Part shown: one piece after another, positions 8,100 through 17,882 of the stretch | Position numbering within the stretch: the stretch's first letter is position 1 | Layout: the number at the start of each line of letters is the position of its first letter | NCBI GenBank assembly: GCA_026125285.1 | Contig: JAHCLO010000018.1 | Location: forward strand, 1 to 64,000 | Length of the DNA: 64,000 bases | Direction of reading: 5' to 3' | DNA from: Verrucomicrobiia bacterium | GTDB taxonomy: Bacteria > Verrucomicrobiota > Verrucomicrobiia > Limisphaerales > JADLHS01 | The notes under the pieces: generated by a model | Told to the model about the DNA's origin: nothing | What the model saw: only the letters and a program-made list of their open reading frames with translations | The model's database searches: none | Translations under genes and position numbers: made by a program

Positions 8100-10892
8100 T
8101 CATACTTCCCCCTCTACGGTTGGCGGCGTTTCCTTCTGCGGCAAACGAATGGTGAACCTCACGCCACCGCCGGGACGATTCTCGGCGGAGATTGTGCCGC
8201 CGTGTGCTTCGACAAAACCTTTTACAATGGTGAGGCCGAGGCCGCTGCCGCCGGTCGGAGCATGAGGCGCGCGGAAAAACTTGTCGAAGATGCGTGGCAA
8301 TACTTCGGGCGGAATGCCCGGGCCGCGATCAGCCACCGAAAGCATCAATTCGCGTTGCGGGCCCGATACGGTAGGAGCGCGGCCTTCAGGCCGCTTCAGC
8401 GTGGCGGGCAAGATAGACGTGGAAACTGACTCGATCGTCTTTGTTTCAATAGGACCTTGAAGCGGGCTGAAGCCCGGGCTCCCCGTCTCGCGGACGCTCA
8501 CTTCAATCGCCGTCCCGCCCGGGGTGTGATTTGCCGCGTTGAGCAACAGGTTGGCAAGTGCGTGGAGCATCAGCGAGAAGTCGAAGCGCACGATTAACGG
8601 CGCGGCGGGCAGGTCCAGCTTCACGGCATGCGCGGCGAGTTCGCGCTGCAATTCGCGCAGCGTCGTCTGCACCAGATCGCGGGCGTCGTGCCAGTCGAGA
8701 TTGGGGCGGACCTGGCCGGATTCGAGTCGGGCCACGTCGAGCAGATTGCCGACGACGCGGTTGAGTCGCGTGTTGGCTTCCTGAATCTCGCCGATCAATT
8801 CGCGGCGCTGTTCGATGCTCGCGTTCTCGGTCGCAGCCAACGCGCTGGCGGCGCTAGTGCTGGCGGCGAGCGGGGTGCGGAGTTCGTGGGAGATGGAATT
8901 CAGCAGTGTGCGACTGAACTTCTCCGACTCGGCGAGAAGACGCGCTTGTTCGGCGGCGGCGCGCAGTTCCACGCGGTCCAACACCAGCGCGGCCTGTCGG
9001 GCGAAGGTTTCCAGCAAGTCCCGTTGCGCAAGCGTCGGTCGCTTGTGTGTCAGTCCCACGGCGAGGATGCCAAAAGCTTTGCGCCCGGTGGCCAACGGCA
9101 GGTGCAATGCTTCCGCGCCGGGCAGATTGTCGGTGAACTTGCCGGCGGCCTTGCGCTGGCGAAACGCCCAGTCCGCGACGCTGAGTTCCTTTTCCGAAAG
9201 CGTGAGCGAACTGTCCGGGTGCGCGACCAGTTGATTGTTCACTGCCAGCGCGACGGCGACCGGCGCTTCAAACAAGCGACTGACCTGCGAAACAAGCTGC
9301 CAGACGACTTCATCGCGCGAGGCGGCTTCGGCGAGATCGCGGGACATCTGGTAGAGCGCGGTGGCGCGTTCTTCGCGGCGGCGCTCGGCCTGTTCCTGCA
9401 AGCGGATGCGCGCGACGAGTTGACCCAGCACAATCGCCACAATGAAGTAGAGGCCGAACAACAAGCCGTCTTCGATGGTCGCAATGACGAAGGTGAAGCG
9501 CGGTTCGAGGAAAAAGAAATTCCAGACGAACGCACTCAACGCTCCAGCCACCAGCACCGGGCCGCGGCCCACCTTCAATGCCAACATGACCACCACAAAC
9601 AGAAAAACCATTCCCGGCACGCGCGGGCCGGTGAATGTCATCAGTCCCAGATTGACGATGCCCGTGGCCGCGATCATGCCAGCAGCGAAGAGGTATTGAT
9701 GGAAATTGGACGCGAGCAATGGCCGCCAGATGCTCGGGGTGACTGCGACGCCGGCTTTCTCGGCGCGCACGACATGGAGGTCAATGTCGCCACTCTCGCG
9801 TGCCAATCGTCGCAACAGTCGTTCACCGGTCAGCCAGCCAAGCAGGCCGCCGCCGATGGGTTTGCCAATGACAATCTGCGTGGCATTTTGCTCGCGCGCC
9901 ACGCGTAACAGGCCGCGCACGAGATCAACATCCGTGGTGGCGATGACTTCCGCGCCGAGTTCGCGGGCGGCGGCGAGATTTTTCTCAAGCTGGCCTTGCG
10001 CGCTCTCGGACAGGGTGCGCGGACTTTCCACATGGACCGCGAGCCAGCGGCAGCGCAAACCATCGGCCATGCGACGGGTCCAGCGGATGAGCGGTTCGGA
10101 AAACGGTCCTGGCCCGACGGCGACGAGCAGGCAATGGCCCGTCTTCCAAGGCCCGGCGTCGGTTTGCAGACGACGGAGATCGCGCGTGTCCACGCCGACG
10201 TGATCGGCCACGAGGCGGAGGGAGAGTTCGCGGAGTGCGGTGAGATTGGCTTCGCGGAAAAAATTCTGCGCGGCGGCAGCGGCGCGTTCAGGCACGTAAA
10301 CCTTGCCCTCGCGCAAACGCTGCATCAGTTCAGCGGGCGGCAGGTCAATTAGTTCGATCACCGCGTCGTCGAGGATGGAGTCAGGGACGGTCTCGCGAAT
10401 CTCCGAGCCGGTGACCTGGAGCACGGTGTCGGCGCGACTCTCGACATGCTGGACGTTAAGCGTGGTGAGCACGTCAATGCCCGCGTCGAGCAACTCGGCC
10501 ACGTCCTGCCAGCGTTTCGGATGACGTGAACCGGGCGCGTTGGTGTGCGCGAGTTCGTCCACGAGTGCAAGCTGCGGTCTGCGCGCGAGCGTGGCGTCCA
10601 GATCGAATTCCGTCAGCGCGATGCCGCGATGTTCCAGCGCGCGGCGGGGGATTTGCGGCAAGCCAACGGTGAGTGCGTTAGTTTCCTTGCGGCCGTGCGT
10701 TTCGACGTAGCCGATGACCACGTCGCGCCCGGCTTTCAACTCGCGTTGTGCGGCCTCCAGCATGGCGTAGGTCTTGCCGACGCCGGGCGACATGCCGAGA
10801 AACACCTTGAGCCGACCGCGTTTCTGCGCGGCCTCCTCGCGCTGGATGGAACTCAGCAGCGCATCAGGATTGGGGCGGTTCTCGTCAGCCAC
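8100..10892 (-). CDS. kdpD: Sensor histidine kinase KdpD
   Basis: This 930-residue membrane sensor phosphorylates KdpE. The N-terminal KdpD domain has a Walker A-like GMSPGVGKTYAMLEA (about 33-47) and VDELAHTNAPGSRH. A universal-stress-like domain follows (about 245-370), then four closely spaced membrane helices (about 395-495), a GAF-like domain (about 520-660), HisKA with ISHELRTPLAAS, and HATPase_c with DRGPGIPPEVLPRIFDKFFR and GGSGLGLTIVKGFVEAHGG. Between the N box and the G1 box about 45 extra residues occur, encoded by an inverted repeat pair. The catalytic boxes on both sides are intact. Translation starts at GTG 10892, four bases after the stop of the small membrane ORF upstream, which suggests coupling. 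Confidence 0.95.
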   Translation of the reverse strand: MADENRPNPDALLSSIQREEAAQKRGRLKVFLGMSPGVGKTYAMLEAAQRELKAGRDVVIGYVETHGRKETNALTVGLPQIPRRALEHRGIALTEFDLDATLARRPQLALVDELAHTNAPGSRHPKRWQDVAELLDAGIDVLTTLNVQHVESRADTVLQVTGSEIRETVPDSILDDAVIELIDLPPAELMQRLREGKVYVPERAAAAAQNFFREANLTALRELSLRLVADHVGVDTRDLRRLQTDAGPWKTGHCLLVAVGPGPFSEPLIRWTRRMADGLRCRWLAVHVESPRTLSESAQGQLEKNLAAARELGAEVIATTDVDLVRGLLRVAREQNATQIVIGKPIGGGLLGWLTGERLLRRLARESGDIDLHVVRAEKAGVAVTPSIWRPLLASNFHQYLFAAGMIAATGIVNLGLMTFTGPRVPGMVFLFVVVMLALKVGRGPVLVAGALSAFVWNFFFLEPRFTFVIATIEDGLLFGLYFIVAIVLGQLVARIRLQEQAERRREERATALYQMSRDLAEAASRDEVVWQLVSQVSRLFEAPVAVALAVNNQLVAHPDSSLTLSEKELSVADWAFRQRKAAGKFTDNLPGAEALHLPLATGRKAFGILAVGLTHKRPTLAQRDLLETFARQAALVLDRVELRAAAEQARLLAESEKFSRTLLNSISHELRTPLAASTSAASALAATENASIEQRRELIGEIQEANTRLNRVVGNLLDVARLESGQVRPNLDWHDARDLVQTTLRELQRELAAHAVKLDLPAAPLIVRFDFSLMLHALANLLLNAANHTPGGTAIEVSVRETGSPGFSPLQGPIETKTIESVSTSILPATLKRPEGRAPTVSGPQRELMLSVADRGPGIPPEVLPRIFDKFFRAPHAPTGGSGLGLTIVKGFVEAHGGTISAENRPGGGVRFTIRLPQKETPPTVEGEV
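8373..8482. repeat. Inverted repeat pair in frame inside kdpD ATPase domain
   Basis: Arms at 8373-8398 (GGAGCGCGGCCTTCAGGCCG...) and about 8456-8482 (reverse complement GGAGCCCGGGCTTCAGCCCG...) are similar inverted copies, each also palindromic internally. The ~110-base unit is read through without a stop and adds about 45 residues to KdpD ahead of the DRGPGIP motif. A related TTCAGCC-type palindrome lies at 54794-54955. Confidence 0.75.
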
Positions 10893-10896
10893 GGAG

Positions 10897-11061
10897 TCAG
10901 AGTATTCGACGTGACGAAGGTTTCATAGTTCGATTGAGCAAGTGGATGAACGGCGTCACGAACAACCACCAATAGAACGGCAACGACAGGATGCAACCCA
11001 AGCCGAGCAGGACTACCAGAGCGACATCCACGAATCCCGCGTTGGTCGGTGCTGTTGCCAC
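10897..11061 (-). CDS. Small membrane protein between kdpC and kdpD (54 aa)
   Basis: This short frame starts with GTG 11061 and ends with TGA 10897-10899. It encodes 54 residues dominated by one hydrophobic stretch (VALVVLLGLGCILSLPFYWW, about residues 13-32), then VTPFIHLLN and a basic tail. It lies between the kdpC stop (7 bases upstream) and the kdpD start (4 bases downstream), so it looks like a bona fide gene of the operon. I do not recognise its family. A role as a small accessory subunit of the Kdp pump or of the sensor is a guess from position alone. Confidence 0.6.
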   Translation of the reverse strand: MATAPTNAGFVDVALVVLLGLGCILSLPFYWWLFVTPFIHLLNRTMKPSSRRIL

Positions 11062-11068
11062 GGTTGGC

Positions 11069-11620
11069 TCATGGGTTGTCGAGCGCGAGGTTCAACTCCA
11101 GGACGTTGACCAAACGATCCGGCGTCAAGGCGCCACCCGGCGCAAACGCCTGCTGTTTGATAAGCATTCCGACTTGCGACGGTGGAATGTTGCGAGCCTT
11201 TGCCACGCGGTTGGCTTGATAGAGCGCCGCGTGCTCGGTGATGTGCGGATCAAGCCCACCGCCGGAGGCTGCTGCGAGATTCGCCGGCAACGGCTTCTCG
11301 ACCGACGCGCCATATTGTTCGATCAATTGCCGCGCGCGTTCGGTCAGGTTGGTGCTGGTCGGTGATTTGTTGCTGCCGCCTGCGGCGGCGGCGTTGTAAC
11401 CGACTGCTGAGGGTCGCGGCCAGAAATAAACTGCGTTTGTGAAACTCTGCGCGATCAAGTGGCTGCCGACAATTTTTCCGTCTGTGTCCTTGATCAAAGA
11501 ACCTTCCGCCGTGCCGGGCGTCACGAGTTGAGCGAAGCCCAGAATCAGCGCGGTATATCCGGCCACACAAATGAGCAGGGTGACAATGACGAGACGAATG
11601 CTGGCGATAAGTGGTTTCAT
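11069..11620 (-). CDS. kdpC: Potassium-transporting ATPase subunit KdpC
   Basis: This 183-residue protein is the small chaperone-like subunit of the KdpFABC potassium pump. It has one N-terminal membrane helix (about 5-30) and a periplasmic domain with the family motifs GS.LI.Q.FTN..YFWPRPSA and GGSNKSPTS, then SGGGLDPHITEHAALYQANRVA and a LNVLELNLALD end. Its ATG overlaps the kdpA stop by four bases (ATGA), which implies translational coupling in the order A-C. Confidence 0.95.
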   Translation of the reverse strand: MKPLIASIRLVIVTLLICVAGYTALILGFAQLVTPGTAEGSLIKDTDGKIVGSHLIAQSFTNAVYFWPRPSAVGYNAAAAGGSNKSPTSTNLTERARQLIEQYGASVEKPLPANLAAASGGGLDPHITEHAALYQANRVAKARNIPPSQVGMLIKQQAFAPGGALTPDRLVNVLELNLALDNP

Positions 11621-13317
11621 AACTTTTCTCCAAATGGTGAGCGCATGAATTGCAGATGTTCCGCAATCGGTCCAAGCGCCGCGACCGGGAAGAACGTTAG
11701 TGCACCGATGAAGATGATGGTGGCGACCAGCATGATTCCGAACGTGGCGTTTTCAACGCCCAAGGTGCCGGCGGATTGCGGCGTTGGTTTTTTTGCGGCC
11801 AGTGATCCGGCAATCGCCAGCGGCAGGATGATCGGGATGAATCGCGCCAGCAGCATGACGAGGCCGGTCGCGATGTTCCATGGCCCGGTGTTGTCGCCCA
11901 AGCCCTCGAATCCCGAGCCGTTGTTCGCGGCGGCGGAGCTGAACTCGTAGAGCATTTCGCTGAAGCCGTGCGCCCCGGTGTTATTCAGCGTGTCCCGACC
12001 CCACGGTGTCGCGGCGAAGAGCGCGGTGCCGCCGAGAATGAATAATGCGTGGGCCAGCAGGGCAATGACGGCGAGTTTGACTTCGTGCGCCTCAATCCGC
12101 CGGTTCAAATACTCCGGCGTGCGCCCGACCATCATGCCCGCGACGAACACGGCGAGGACGATGTAGATGAACATGTTGATCATGCCGACGCCAACGCCGC
12201 CAAAAGTCGCGTTCAGCCACATGCCGATCATGGGCATCAGACCGGTCATTGGATTGAGGCTGTCGTGCATGGCGCTGACTGAGCCGTTGCTGGTTGAAGT
12301 GGTGAGGACGGCCCACAGCGGGCCGGTGGTGGCGCCGAAACGAAGTTCCTTGCCCTCGAGATTGCCGACGTTTTGCTCGATGGGCAAACCGGCGAACGCC
12401 TGCGTCGGCGCTTGTTCAAACCAGACCGCACCGGTGGCTTTTGCGAGGAGGAAAACGAGCATGACACCGAACACGACCGCCGCATGGCGCAGGCGGCCCA
12501 CGATGCGGCCAAACATCCACACACAGGCCATCGGGATGAGGATGATCGAAACCATTGCCACTGCATTCGTCCAGAAGGTGGGGTTCTCGAACGGATGGGT
12601 GCAGTTCGGGCCGAAGAAACCGCCGCCGTTCGTGCCGAGTTGTTTGATGGCCACGAAGGCTGCCACCGGCCCGCGGGAGATGATTTGCTCGATGCCTTCG
12701 AGAGTGGTCGCGTGCGCCGCACCCGCCAATGTCATGGGCATTCCGCCCAGCGCGAAGAGCAAGGCAACAATGATTGCCAGCGGTAGCAGCACGAGAAATG
12801 TCGCGCGTTGCAGGTCGAGAAAGAAGTTGCCCAGGTCCTTGCGTCCGGCCAGACCACGCGCCATCGCCGCCAACGCAGCGATGCCCGTCGCGGCCGAGAC
12901 GAACTGCAACCACATCAACGCGGCCAGTTGCGAGAGGTAGCTGAAGGTGGATTCGCCGGAATAGTGTTGTAGGTTTGTGTTGGAAGTGAACGACGCGGCG
13001 GTGTTGAAGATCAGGCTGCCTTCGACGGCTTTCTGTCCGTCTGGATTCAACGGCAAATGATGTTGAAACGCCATGAAACCAAAGCTCACGACGAACATCA
13101 GGACGTTGAAGATCAGCATTGAGACGATGTAGTGTTTCCAGTTCTGCGATTCGCCGGTGAAGCGACCGCCGAAGAAATGGAACAGGCGGGCGAACCTGTT
13201 GGCCAGGCTGCCGGGCGTTGGCGTTGGGTCCATGGCCCATTTCATATAGCGGCCCAGCGGCCACGAAAGAATGGCTGCGCCTCCGACGATGAGTGCGACA
13301 AAGAGTATTGCGTTCAT
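11617..13317 (-). CDS. kdpA: Potassium-transporting ATPase subunit KdpA
   Basis: This 566-residue channel-like subunit binds and conducts potassium through the membrane. It shows the multi-helix layout of the SKT family and typical segments: ASFTSNTNLQHYSGE, GTNGGGFFGPNCTHPFENPT (selectivity-filter region), FIPIILPLAIAG, and a periodic set of hydrophobic helices. Length is normal for KdpA (about 560-600). It lies downstream of kdpB and a 27-residue ORF and overlaps kdpC. In the well-known enterobacterial operon kdpA precedes kdpB, so the order here is reversed. Confidence 0.96.
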   Translation of the reverse strand: MNAILFVALIVGGAAILSWPLGRYMKWAMDPTPTPGSLANRFARLFHFFGGRFTGESQNWKHYIVSMLIFNVLMFVVSFGFMAFQHHLPLNPDGQKAVEGSLIFNTAASFTSNTNLQHYSGESTFSYLSQLAALMWLQFVSAATGIAALAAMARGLAGRKDLGNFFLDLQRATFLVLLPLAIIVALLFALGGMPMTLAGAAHATTLEGIEQIISRGPVAAFVAIKQLGTNGGGFFGPNCTHPFENPTFWTNAVAMVSIILIPMACVWMFGRIVGRLRHAAVVFGVMLVFLLAKATGAVWFEQAPTQAFAGLPIEQNVGNLEGKELRFGATTGPLWAVLTTSTSNGSVSAMHDSLNPMTGLMPMIGMWLNATFGGVGVGMINMFIYIVLAVFVAGMMVGRTPEYLNRRIEAHEVKLAVIALLAHALFILGGTALFAATPWGRDTLNNTGAHGFSEMLYEFSSAAANNGSGFEGLGDNTGPWNIATGLVMLLARFIPIILPLAIAGSLAAKKPTPQSAGTLGVENATFGIMLVATIIFIGALTFFPVAALGPIAEHLQFMRSPFGEKL

Positions 13318-13333
13318 AAGTGTGAAATCAGGT

Positions 13334-13417
13334 TCAGCGTTCCCAGCGTTCGATTGCCGCCGTCAAAGCGAACAGCAGGCCGAAGCTGACGAGTCCAAGA
13401 AGCAAGTAGAGCCACAT
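13334..13417 (-). CDS. Small membrane peptide between kdpB and kdpA (27 aa)
   Basis: ATG 13417 is preceded by an AGGA ribosome-binding site seven bases upstream. The 27-residue product (MWLYLLLGLVSFGLLFALTA, then AIERWER) is a single membrane helix with a charged C-terminal end. It ends 16 bases before kdpA. Similar tiny hydrophobic ORFs beside kdp genes occur in other bacteria, but I cannot name the family with confidence. It is distinct from kdpF, which is found upstream of kdpB. Confidence 0.65.
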   Translation of the reverse strand: MWLYLLLGLVSFGLLFALTAAIERWER

Positions 13418-13431
13418 AGAATTCCTGTTGG

Positions 13432-15489
13432 TTAGGCGAGACCCACTGCGGTCAGCGCGAGATCAATGAGTTTGATGCCGATGAACGGTGCGATGACGCC
13501 ACCGAGTCCATAGATGAGCAGATTGCGCCGTAGCACTGCGGCTGCGCCCATCGGTTTGTAGCTGATGCCTTTGAGCGCCAGCGGAATCAGGGCGATGATA
13601 ATCAGGGCGTTGAAAATAACGGCGCTGAGAATCGCCGACTCCGGCGAATGCAGCCGCATGATGTCCATCGCCGCGAGCGGACCCTGTGTTCCCGGGGTCG
13701 TGTAGAGTATGGCGAACAGCGCGGGCAGAATCGCGAAGTACTTGGCGACATCGTTCGCGAGACTGAACGTCGTCAACGCTCCGCGCGTCATGATGAGTTG
13801 TTTGCCGATCTCGACGATGTCAATGAGCTTGGTGGGATTACTGTCGAGGTCCACCATGTTGCCGGCCTCGCGTGCGGCTTGCGTGCCGGTGTTCATCGCC
13901 ACGCCGACATCCGCTTGAGCCAGCGCGGGCGCGTCGTTCGTGCCGTCACCGGTCATGGCGACGAGGTGGCCGGCGACTTGTTCATCGCGGATGCGTTTCA
14001 GTTTATCTTCCGGGGTCGCATGGGCCATGAAATCGTCCACGCCCGCTTCAGCGGCAATCGCGGCGGCGGTCAGCGGATTGTCGCCCGTGATCATGATGGT
14101 TTTGATGCCCATCTTGCGCAGATGCGCGAAACGTTCCTTCATTCCGCCCTTCACGACATCTTTCAACTGCACGATGCCGAGGACTTCACGGCCTTCCGCC
14201 ACAACGAGCGGCGTGCCGCCAGAGCGGGAAATCTCGTCAACGCTTTGGCTGATCGCTGGCGGGAACTGTCCGCCCAATTGATCCACATAGCCGCGAATCG
14301 CGTCCGCCGCGCCTTTGCGGATGGCGCGGGCGGGCTGGCCATCCCGAACCGGAAAGTCCACGCCGCTCATGCGGGTCTGCGCGGTGAAAGGGACAAACTG
14401 TGCGTGCGGCTGCGCAACTTCGCGGGCGCGCAACTGGAACTTCTCCTTCGCCAGCACCACGATGCTGCGGCCTTCGGGCGTCTCATCAGCAAGCGACGCA
14501 AGCTGCGCGGCATCGGCGAGGCGTTCAGGTTTGATGTTCGGTGCGGGCAGGAAAGCCGTGGCCATGCGATTGCCCAGCGTGATGGTGCCGGTCTTGTCGA
14601 GTAGCAGCACGTCCACGTCACCGGAGGCCTCGACCGCGCGCCCGCTCATCGCCATCACATTGCGCTGAAGCACGCGGTCCATGCCCGCGATGCCAATGGC
14701 GCTGAGGAGACCGCCAATTGTCGTAGGAATCAAACACACCAACAGCGCGACCAGCACCGGCACGGAGAACACTGCGCCCGCGTAGAGGCCAAACGGTTTC
14801 AATGTCACGCAGACCAGCAGGAAAATCAGTGTGAGCGCCGAAAGCAGAATCGTGAGGGCGATTTCATTTGGTGTTTTCTGGCGTTTGGCCACTTCAACCA
14901 GCCCAATCATTCGGTCGAGAAAGCCGCAGCCTTTGTCCGCTGTGATGCGAATGACGATGCGATCGCTCAAGACGCGCGTGCCGCCGGTGACGGCGCTGCG
15001 GTCGCCGCCGCTCTCGCGGATGACCGGCGCGGATTCGCCTGTGATGGCGGCCTCATCCACGCTGGCGATGCCTTCGATGACATCGCCGTCCGCGGGGATG
15101 ACATCGTTTGCCTCGCAAACCACGGTGTCTCCTTTCTGCAACTCATTGGCCGGAACCTTTTCCTCACGCCCGTTGCGCAACCGGCGGGCCATGGTGTCCT
15201 TGCGGGCCTTTCGCAGGGCGTTGGCCTGGGCTTTGCCCCGGCCCTCCGCGAAGGCCTCGGCGAAATTGGCGAAAAGAACCGTGAACCAGAGCCAGATCGA
15301 AAGCTGGGCAACAAAACCGCGCTCACCGGGTGAGGTGAAGATTCCAGCGGTCGTCAACGCCGCGCCGACCAGCGTTACGAACATTACCGGATTCCTGATC
15401 ATCAATCGCGGGTGGAGTTTCTTGAAAGCGTCTCCAATCGCCGGTCCGACAATCTTCCCATCAAAAAGAGAAACAGGTTTTTGAGTCAT
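13432..15489 (-). CDS. kdpB: Potassium-transporting P-type ATPase subunit KdpB
   Basis: This 685-residue catalytic subunit hydrolyses ATP to drive potassium uptake. It has the full P-type ATPase set: TGES (150-153) in the actuator domain, [15 protein letters not shown] in the membrane region, the phosphorylated aspartate in DKTGT (D298), a nucleotide-binding domain with KGA, and [18 protein letters not shown]. Length agrees with KdpB proteins. It begins nine bases after kdpF and is the first large gene of the operon. Confidence 0.97.
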   Translation of the reverse strand: MTQKPVSLFDGKIVGPAIGDAFKKLHPRLMIRNPVMFVTLVGAALTTAGIFTSPGERGFVAQLSIWLWFTVLFANFAEAFAEGRGKAQANALRKARKDTMARRLRNGREEKVPANELQKGDTVVCEANDVIPADGDVIEGIASVDEAAITGESAPVIRESGGDRSAVTGGTRVLSDRIVIRITADKGCGFLDRMIGLVEVAKRQKTPNEIALTILLSALTLIFLLVCVTLKPFGLYAGAVFSVPVLVALLVCLIPTTIGGLLSAIGIAGMDRVLQRNVMAMSGRAVEASGDVDVLLLDKTGTITLGNRMATAFLPAPNIKPERLADAAQLASLADETPEGRSIVVLAKEKFQLRAREVAQPHAQFVPFTAQTRMSGVDFPVRDGQPARAIRKGAADAIRGYVDQLGGQFPPAISQSVDEISRSGGTPLVVAEGREVLGIVQLKDVVKGGMKERFAHLRKMGIKTIMITGDNPLTAAAIAAEAGVDDFMAHATPEDKLKRIRDEQVAGHLVAMTGDGTNDAPALAQADVGVAMNTGTQAAREAGNMVDLDSNPTKLIDIVEIGKQLIMTRGALTTFSLANDVAKYFAILPALFAILYTTPGTQGPLAAMDIMRLHSPESAILSAVIFNALIIIALIPLALKGISYKPMGAAAVLRRNLLIYGLGGVIAPFIGIKLIDLALTAVGLA

Positions 15490-15498
15490 ACTTGGTCC

Positions 15499-15582
15499 TT
15501 AAAACTTTTCCGGCCGAATCATGGCCACGAACAGGTAAACGAACAGCAGCATGGCGGTAATGCCGACAATGAGGTTTTCCAT
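15499..15582 (-). CDS. kdpF: KdpF, small stabilising subunit of the potassium pump (27 aa)
   Basis: The 27-residue product begins MENLIVGITAMLLFVYLFVA and ends MIRPEKF. It is one membrane helix followed by the R-P-E-x-F ending that marks KdpF. KdpF stabilises the KdpABC complex in the membrane. It lies directly upstream of kdpB (9-base gap) instead of upstream of kdpA. It is the first gene of the operon. Confidence 0.88.
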   Translation of the reverse strand: MENLIVGITAMLLFVYLFVAMIRPEKF

Positions 15583-15984
15583 AAGGCGTTTCAGAGTTTT
15601 TCCCGGCTGCGACCGTAAAGTCTCACTGGAGCGAGGGAAAGAATGCTGATTCCGATGTGCATGAGGTCAGACTTAAGCTTCTGGTGGCGGCGGATTGATT
15701 CGCAGTGATTCGTGTTCACTTATGTCGCCAAGGTGAGCGGTTCAGGGCTGTAGAGCTAATCAAGTTCAGGTCTGAGGACGTTAAGAATGTGTTAAGGTCC
15801 TGCCCAGGCAACCAATTCGCGGTTTGTCCAGCCTTGACCTTTTTCGCTGGCAAGGCATCCTACGCAGCCCGGTTAAACCCGCCGTTCGCAGTCGCTGTCC
15901 CGCAGCCGCGTGACAGTGTTTCCCGGTCGCAAGTATTGTTGCGGCTGTTATCATTGCGGCGTGGACAGGCCGGTCATTTACGAT
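15583..15984. other. Divergent promoter region between kdpF and typA (402 bases)
   Basis: No gene is supported in this stretch. It must hold the promoters for the leftward kdp operon and the rightward typA gene. The only clear candidate element is the direct repeat at 15780-15796, described separately. No riboswitch-like fold or tRNA was recognised. Confidence 0.5.
15780..15796 (-). promoter_or_regulatory. Candidate response-regulator site: direct repeat with 11-bp spacing
   Basis: On the minus strand CTTAAC occurs twice with an 11-base period (CTTAACACATTCTTAAC). Direct repeats one helical turn apart are the usual target of OmpR/PhoB-type dimers, the class KdpE belongs to. The site lies about 200 bases upstream of kdpF. 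KdpE as its ligand is inference. Confidence 0.35.
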
Positions 15985-17820
15985 ATGCAGCACATCCGAA
16001 ACATCGCGATCATCGCGCACGTTGATCATGGCAAGACCACGCTGGTGGACTGCCTACTCAAGCAATCCGGCACCTTCCGCGCCAACCAGCACGAGTCCTC
16101 TGAGGAACGGCTCATGGATTCGATGGACCTGGAGAAGGAAAAGGGCATCACCATCCGCGCCAAGAACGCCGCCTTCAAGTACAAGAATTTTCACGTCAAC
16201 ATCGTGGATACACCCGGTCACGCGGACTTCGGCGGCGAGGTCGAGCGCATTATGAACATGATTGACGGCGTGCTGCTGGTGGTGGACGCCGCCGAAGGGC
16301 CGCAAGCGCAAACGCGCTTTGTACTGCGCAAGGCGCTCGAAGCCGGCGCCAAGCCCATCGTGGTCATCAATAAAATTGACCGCGAGAACGCCAATCCGAA
16401 AAAGGTGCTCGACGACGTTTTTGAGCTTTTCATGTCGCTGAATGCGACGGACGAGCAACTGGATTTCCCGTTCATCTACTGCTCGGCCAAGCTGGGGTTT
16501 GCCAAAACGGAACTCGAACACGTCACCGGCACGATGGAGCCGCTGTTTGACGCGATTGTGAAACACATTCCACCGCCCCGCGCCCGGGCGGGCGACGGTT
16601 TCCAAGTGCTCGTGGCCAATCTCGATTACTCGGACTACCTGGGGCGCATTGCGTTTGGCAAAATCGTCGAAGGCAAAGTAAAGGTGGCGGACGAAGCGAT
16701 TTGCCGTCATGGGCACGGCGCCATCTCCAAGGGCAAGATCACCGCGATCTATCATTTCGAGGGCATGAAGCGGGTGGAAGTGCCGGAGGCGCACGCCGGC
16801 GACATTGTCGGGCTGACCGGCTTTGAGGATGTGTTCATTGGGGAAACCATCTGCGATTCCGAGGCGCGCGCGGCGTTGCCGTACATTCCGATTGATCCCC
16901 CGACGATCCAGATGGAATTCGCCGTGAACGATGGTCCCCTGGCCGGCAAGGATGGCAAACTCGTCACAGCGCGGCATATCTGGGAGCGGCTGGTGAAAGA
17001 GACCCGTACGAACGTGGCCCTGCGCATCGCGCAAACGTCCGACCCGAAGATTTTTGCCGTCAGCGGGCGCGGTGAAATGCAGATCGCGATTCTCGTGGAG
17101 CAGATGCGCCGGGAAGGTTACGAAGTGCTGGTATCGCGCCCCGAGGTGTTGTGGAAGAAAGGTCCGAACGGCGAAGCGCTGGAGCCGATCGAAAAGTTGT
17201 TCGTGGAGGTGCCTAATGAGAATCTGGGCGCGGTGATGGAGAACCTGTCTTTCCGCAAAGCCCAGATCGTGAACATGAACCACGTCGGCAGTGTCGTGTC
17301 GGTCGAGGCCCTGATTCCCATGCGCGGCCTCATTGGCTTTGAAACGGATTTGGTGAACCTGACGCGCGGCCTGGGCGTCATGAGCCATCTCTTTCATGAA
17401 TACGGCGAAGACCGCGGTGAGATCGCCGCGCGCAAGAACGGGTCGCTGGTTTCCATGGATGGCGGTGAAGCCACCTCCTACGCGTTGAACATGATTCAGG
17501 AGCGCGGACGTTTGATGGTGGTGCCGGGCGATCAGGTTTATGTGGGCATGATCGTGGGCGAGAACGCGCGCGAAAATGACATCCCCGTGAATCCGGTGAA
17601 GGAGAAGAAACTCACCAACATGCGGTCCCAAGGCGAGGGCAAAGGCATCCAACTCAACGCGCCGCTGCGACTTAGTCTCGAACGCGCGCTGGAATACATT
17701 GACGTGGACGAATACGTCGAAGCCACGCCGAAGAATCTGCGGCTGCGCAAGAAGATCCTGGACGAGAATCAGCGTAAACGCGCGGAGAAGAGCCGCATGA
17801 TCCGGTTCTTAGAGGTTTAA
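15985..17820 (+). CDS. typA: Translational GTPase TypA/BipA
   Basis: This 611-residue ribosome-associated GTPase is linked to stress and 50S assembly. The G domain starts at the N-terminus: G1 [10 protein letters not shown]3 [17 protein letters not shown]4 NKIDRE, and SAK at G5. EF-G-like domains 2, 3 and 5 follow, and then the TypA-specific C-terminal domain ending near [14 protein letters not shown]. The ATG at 15985 gives [16 protein letters not shown], the usual TypA beginning; the open frame before it is not conserved-looking. It is monocistronic, with kdp diverging upstream and the atp operon converging downstream. Confidence 0.95.
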   Translation: MQHIRNIAIIAHVDHGKTTLVDCLLKQSGTFRANQHESSEERLMDSMDLEKEKGITIRAKNAAFKYKNFHVNIVDTPGHADFGGEVERIMNMIDGVLLVVDAAEGPQAQTRFVLRKALEAGAKPIVVINKIDRENANPKKVLDDVFELFMSLNATDEQLDFPFIYCSAKLGFAKTELEHVTGTMEPLFDAIVKHIPPPRARAGDGFQVLVANLDYSDYLGRIAFGKIVEGKVKVADEAICRHGHGAISKGKITAIYHFEGMKRVEVPEAHAGDIVGLTGFEDVFIGETICDSEARAALPYIPIDPPTIQMEFAVNDGPLAGKDGKLVTARHIWERLVKETRTNVALRIAQTSDPKIFAVSGRGEMQIAILVEQMRREGYEVLVSRPEVLWKKGPNGEALEPIEKLFVEVPNENLGAVMENLSFRKAQIVNMNHVGSVVSVEALIPMRGLIGFETDLVNLTRGLGVMSHLFHEYGEDRGEIAARKNGSLVSMDGGEATSYALNMIQERGRLMVVPGDQVYVGMIVGENARENDIPVNPVKEKKLTNMRSQGEGKGIQLNAPLRLSLERALEYIDVDEYVEATPKNLRLRKKILDENQRKRAEKSRMIRFLEV

Positions 17821-17882
17821 CCGCCAGGCAACGCGGGGGACCTGAGCCTCCGAAACGCGAAAGGAATCGCGGCCAACGCGAT

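Noticed and set aside
8628..9908. 426-codon open frame opposite kdpD
   Set aside because: It is antisense to conserved KdpD domains and has no motif of its own.
16054..17652. 532-codon open frame opposite typA
   Set aside because: It is a mirror frame of a clearly conserved GTPase gene, with no recognisable domain.
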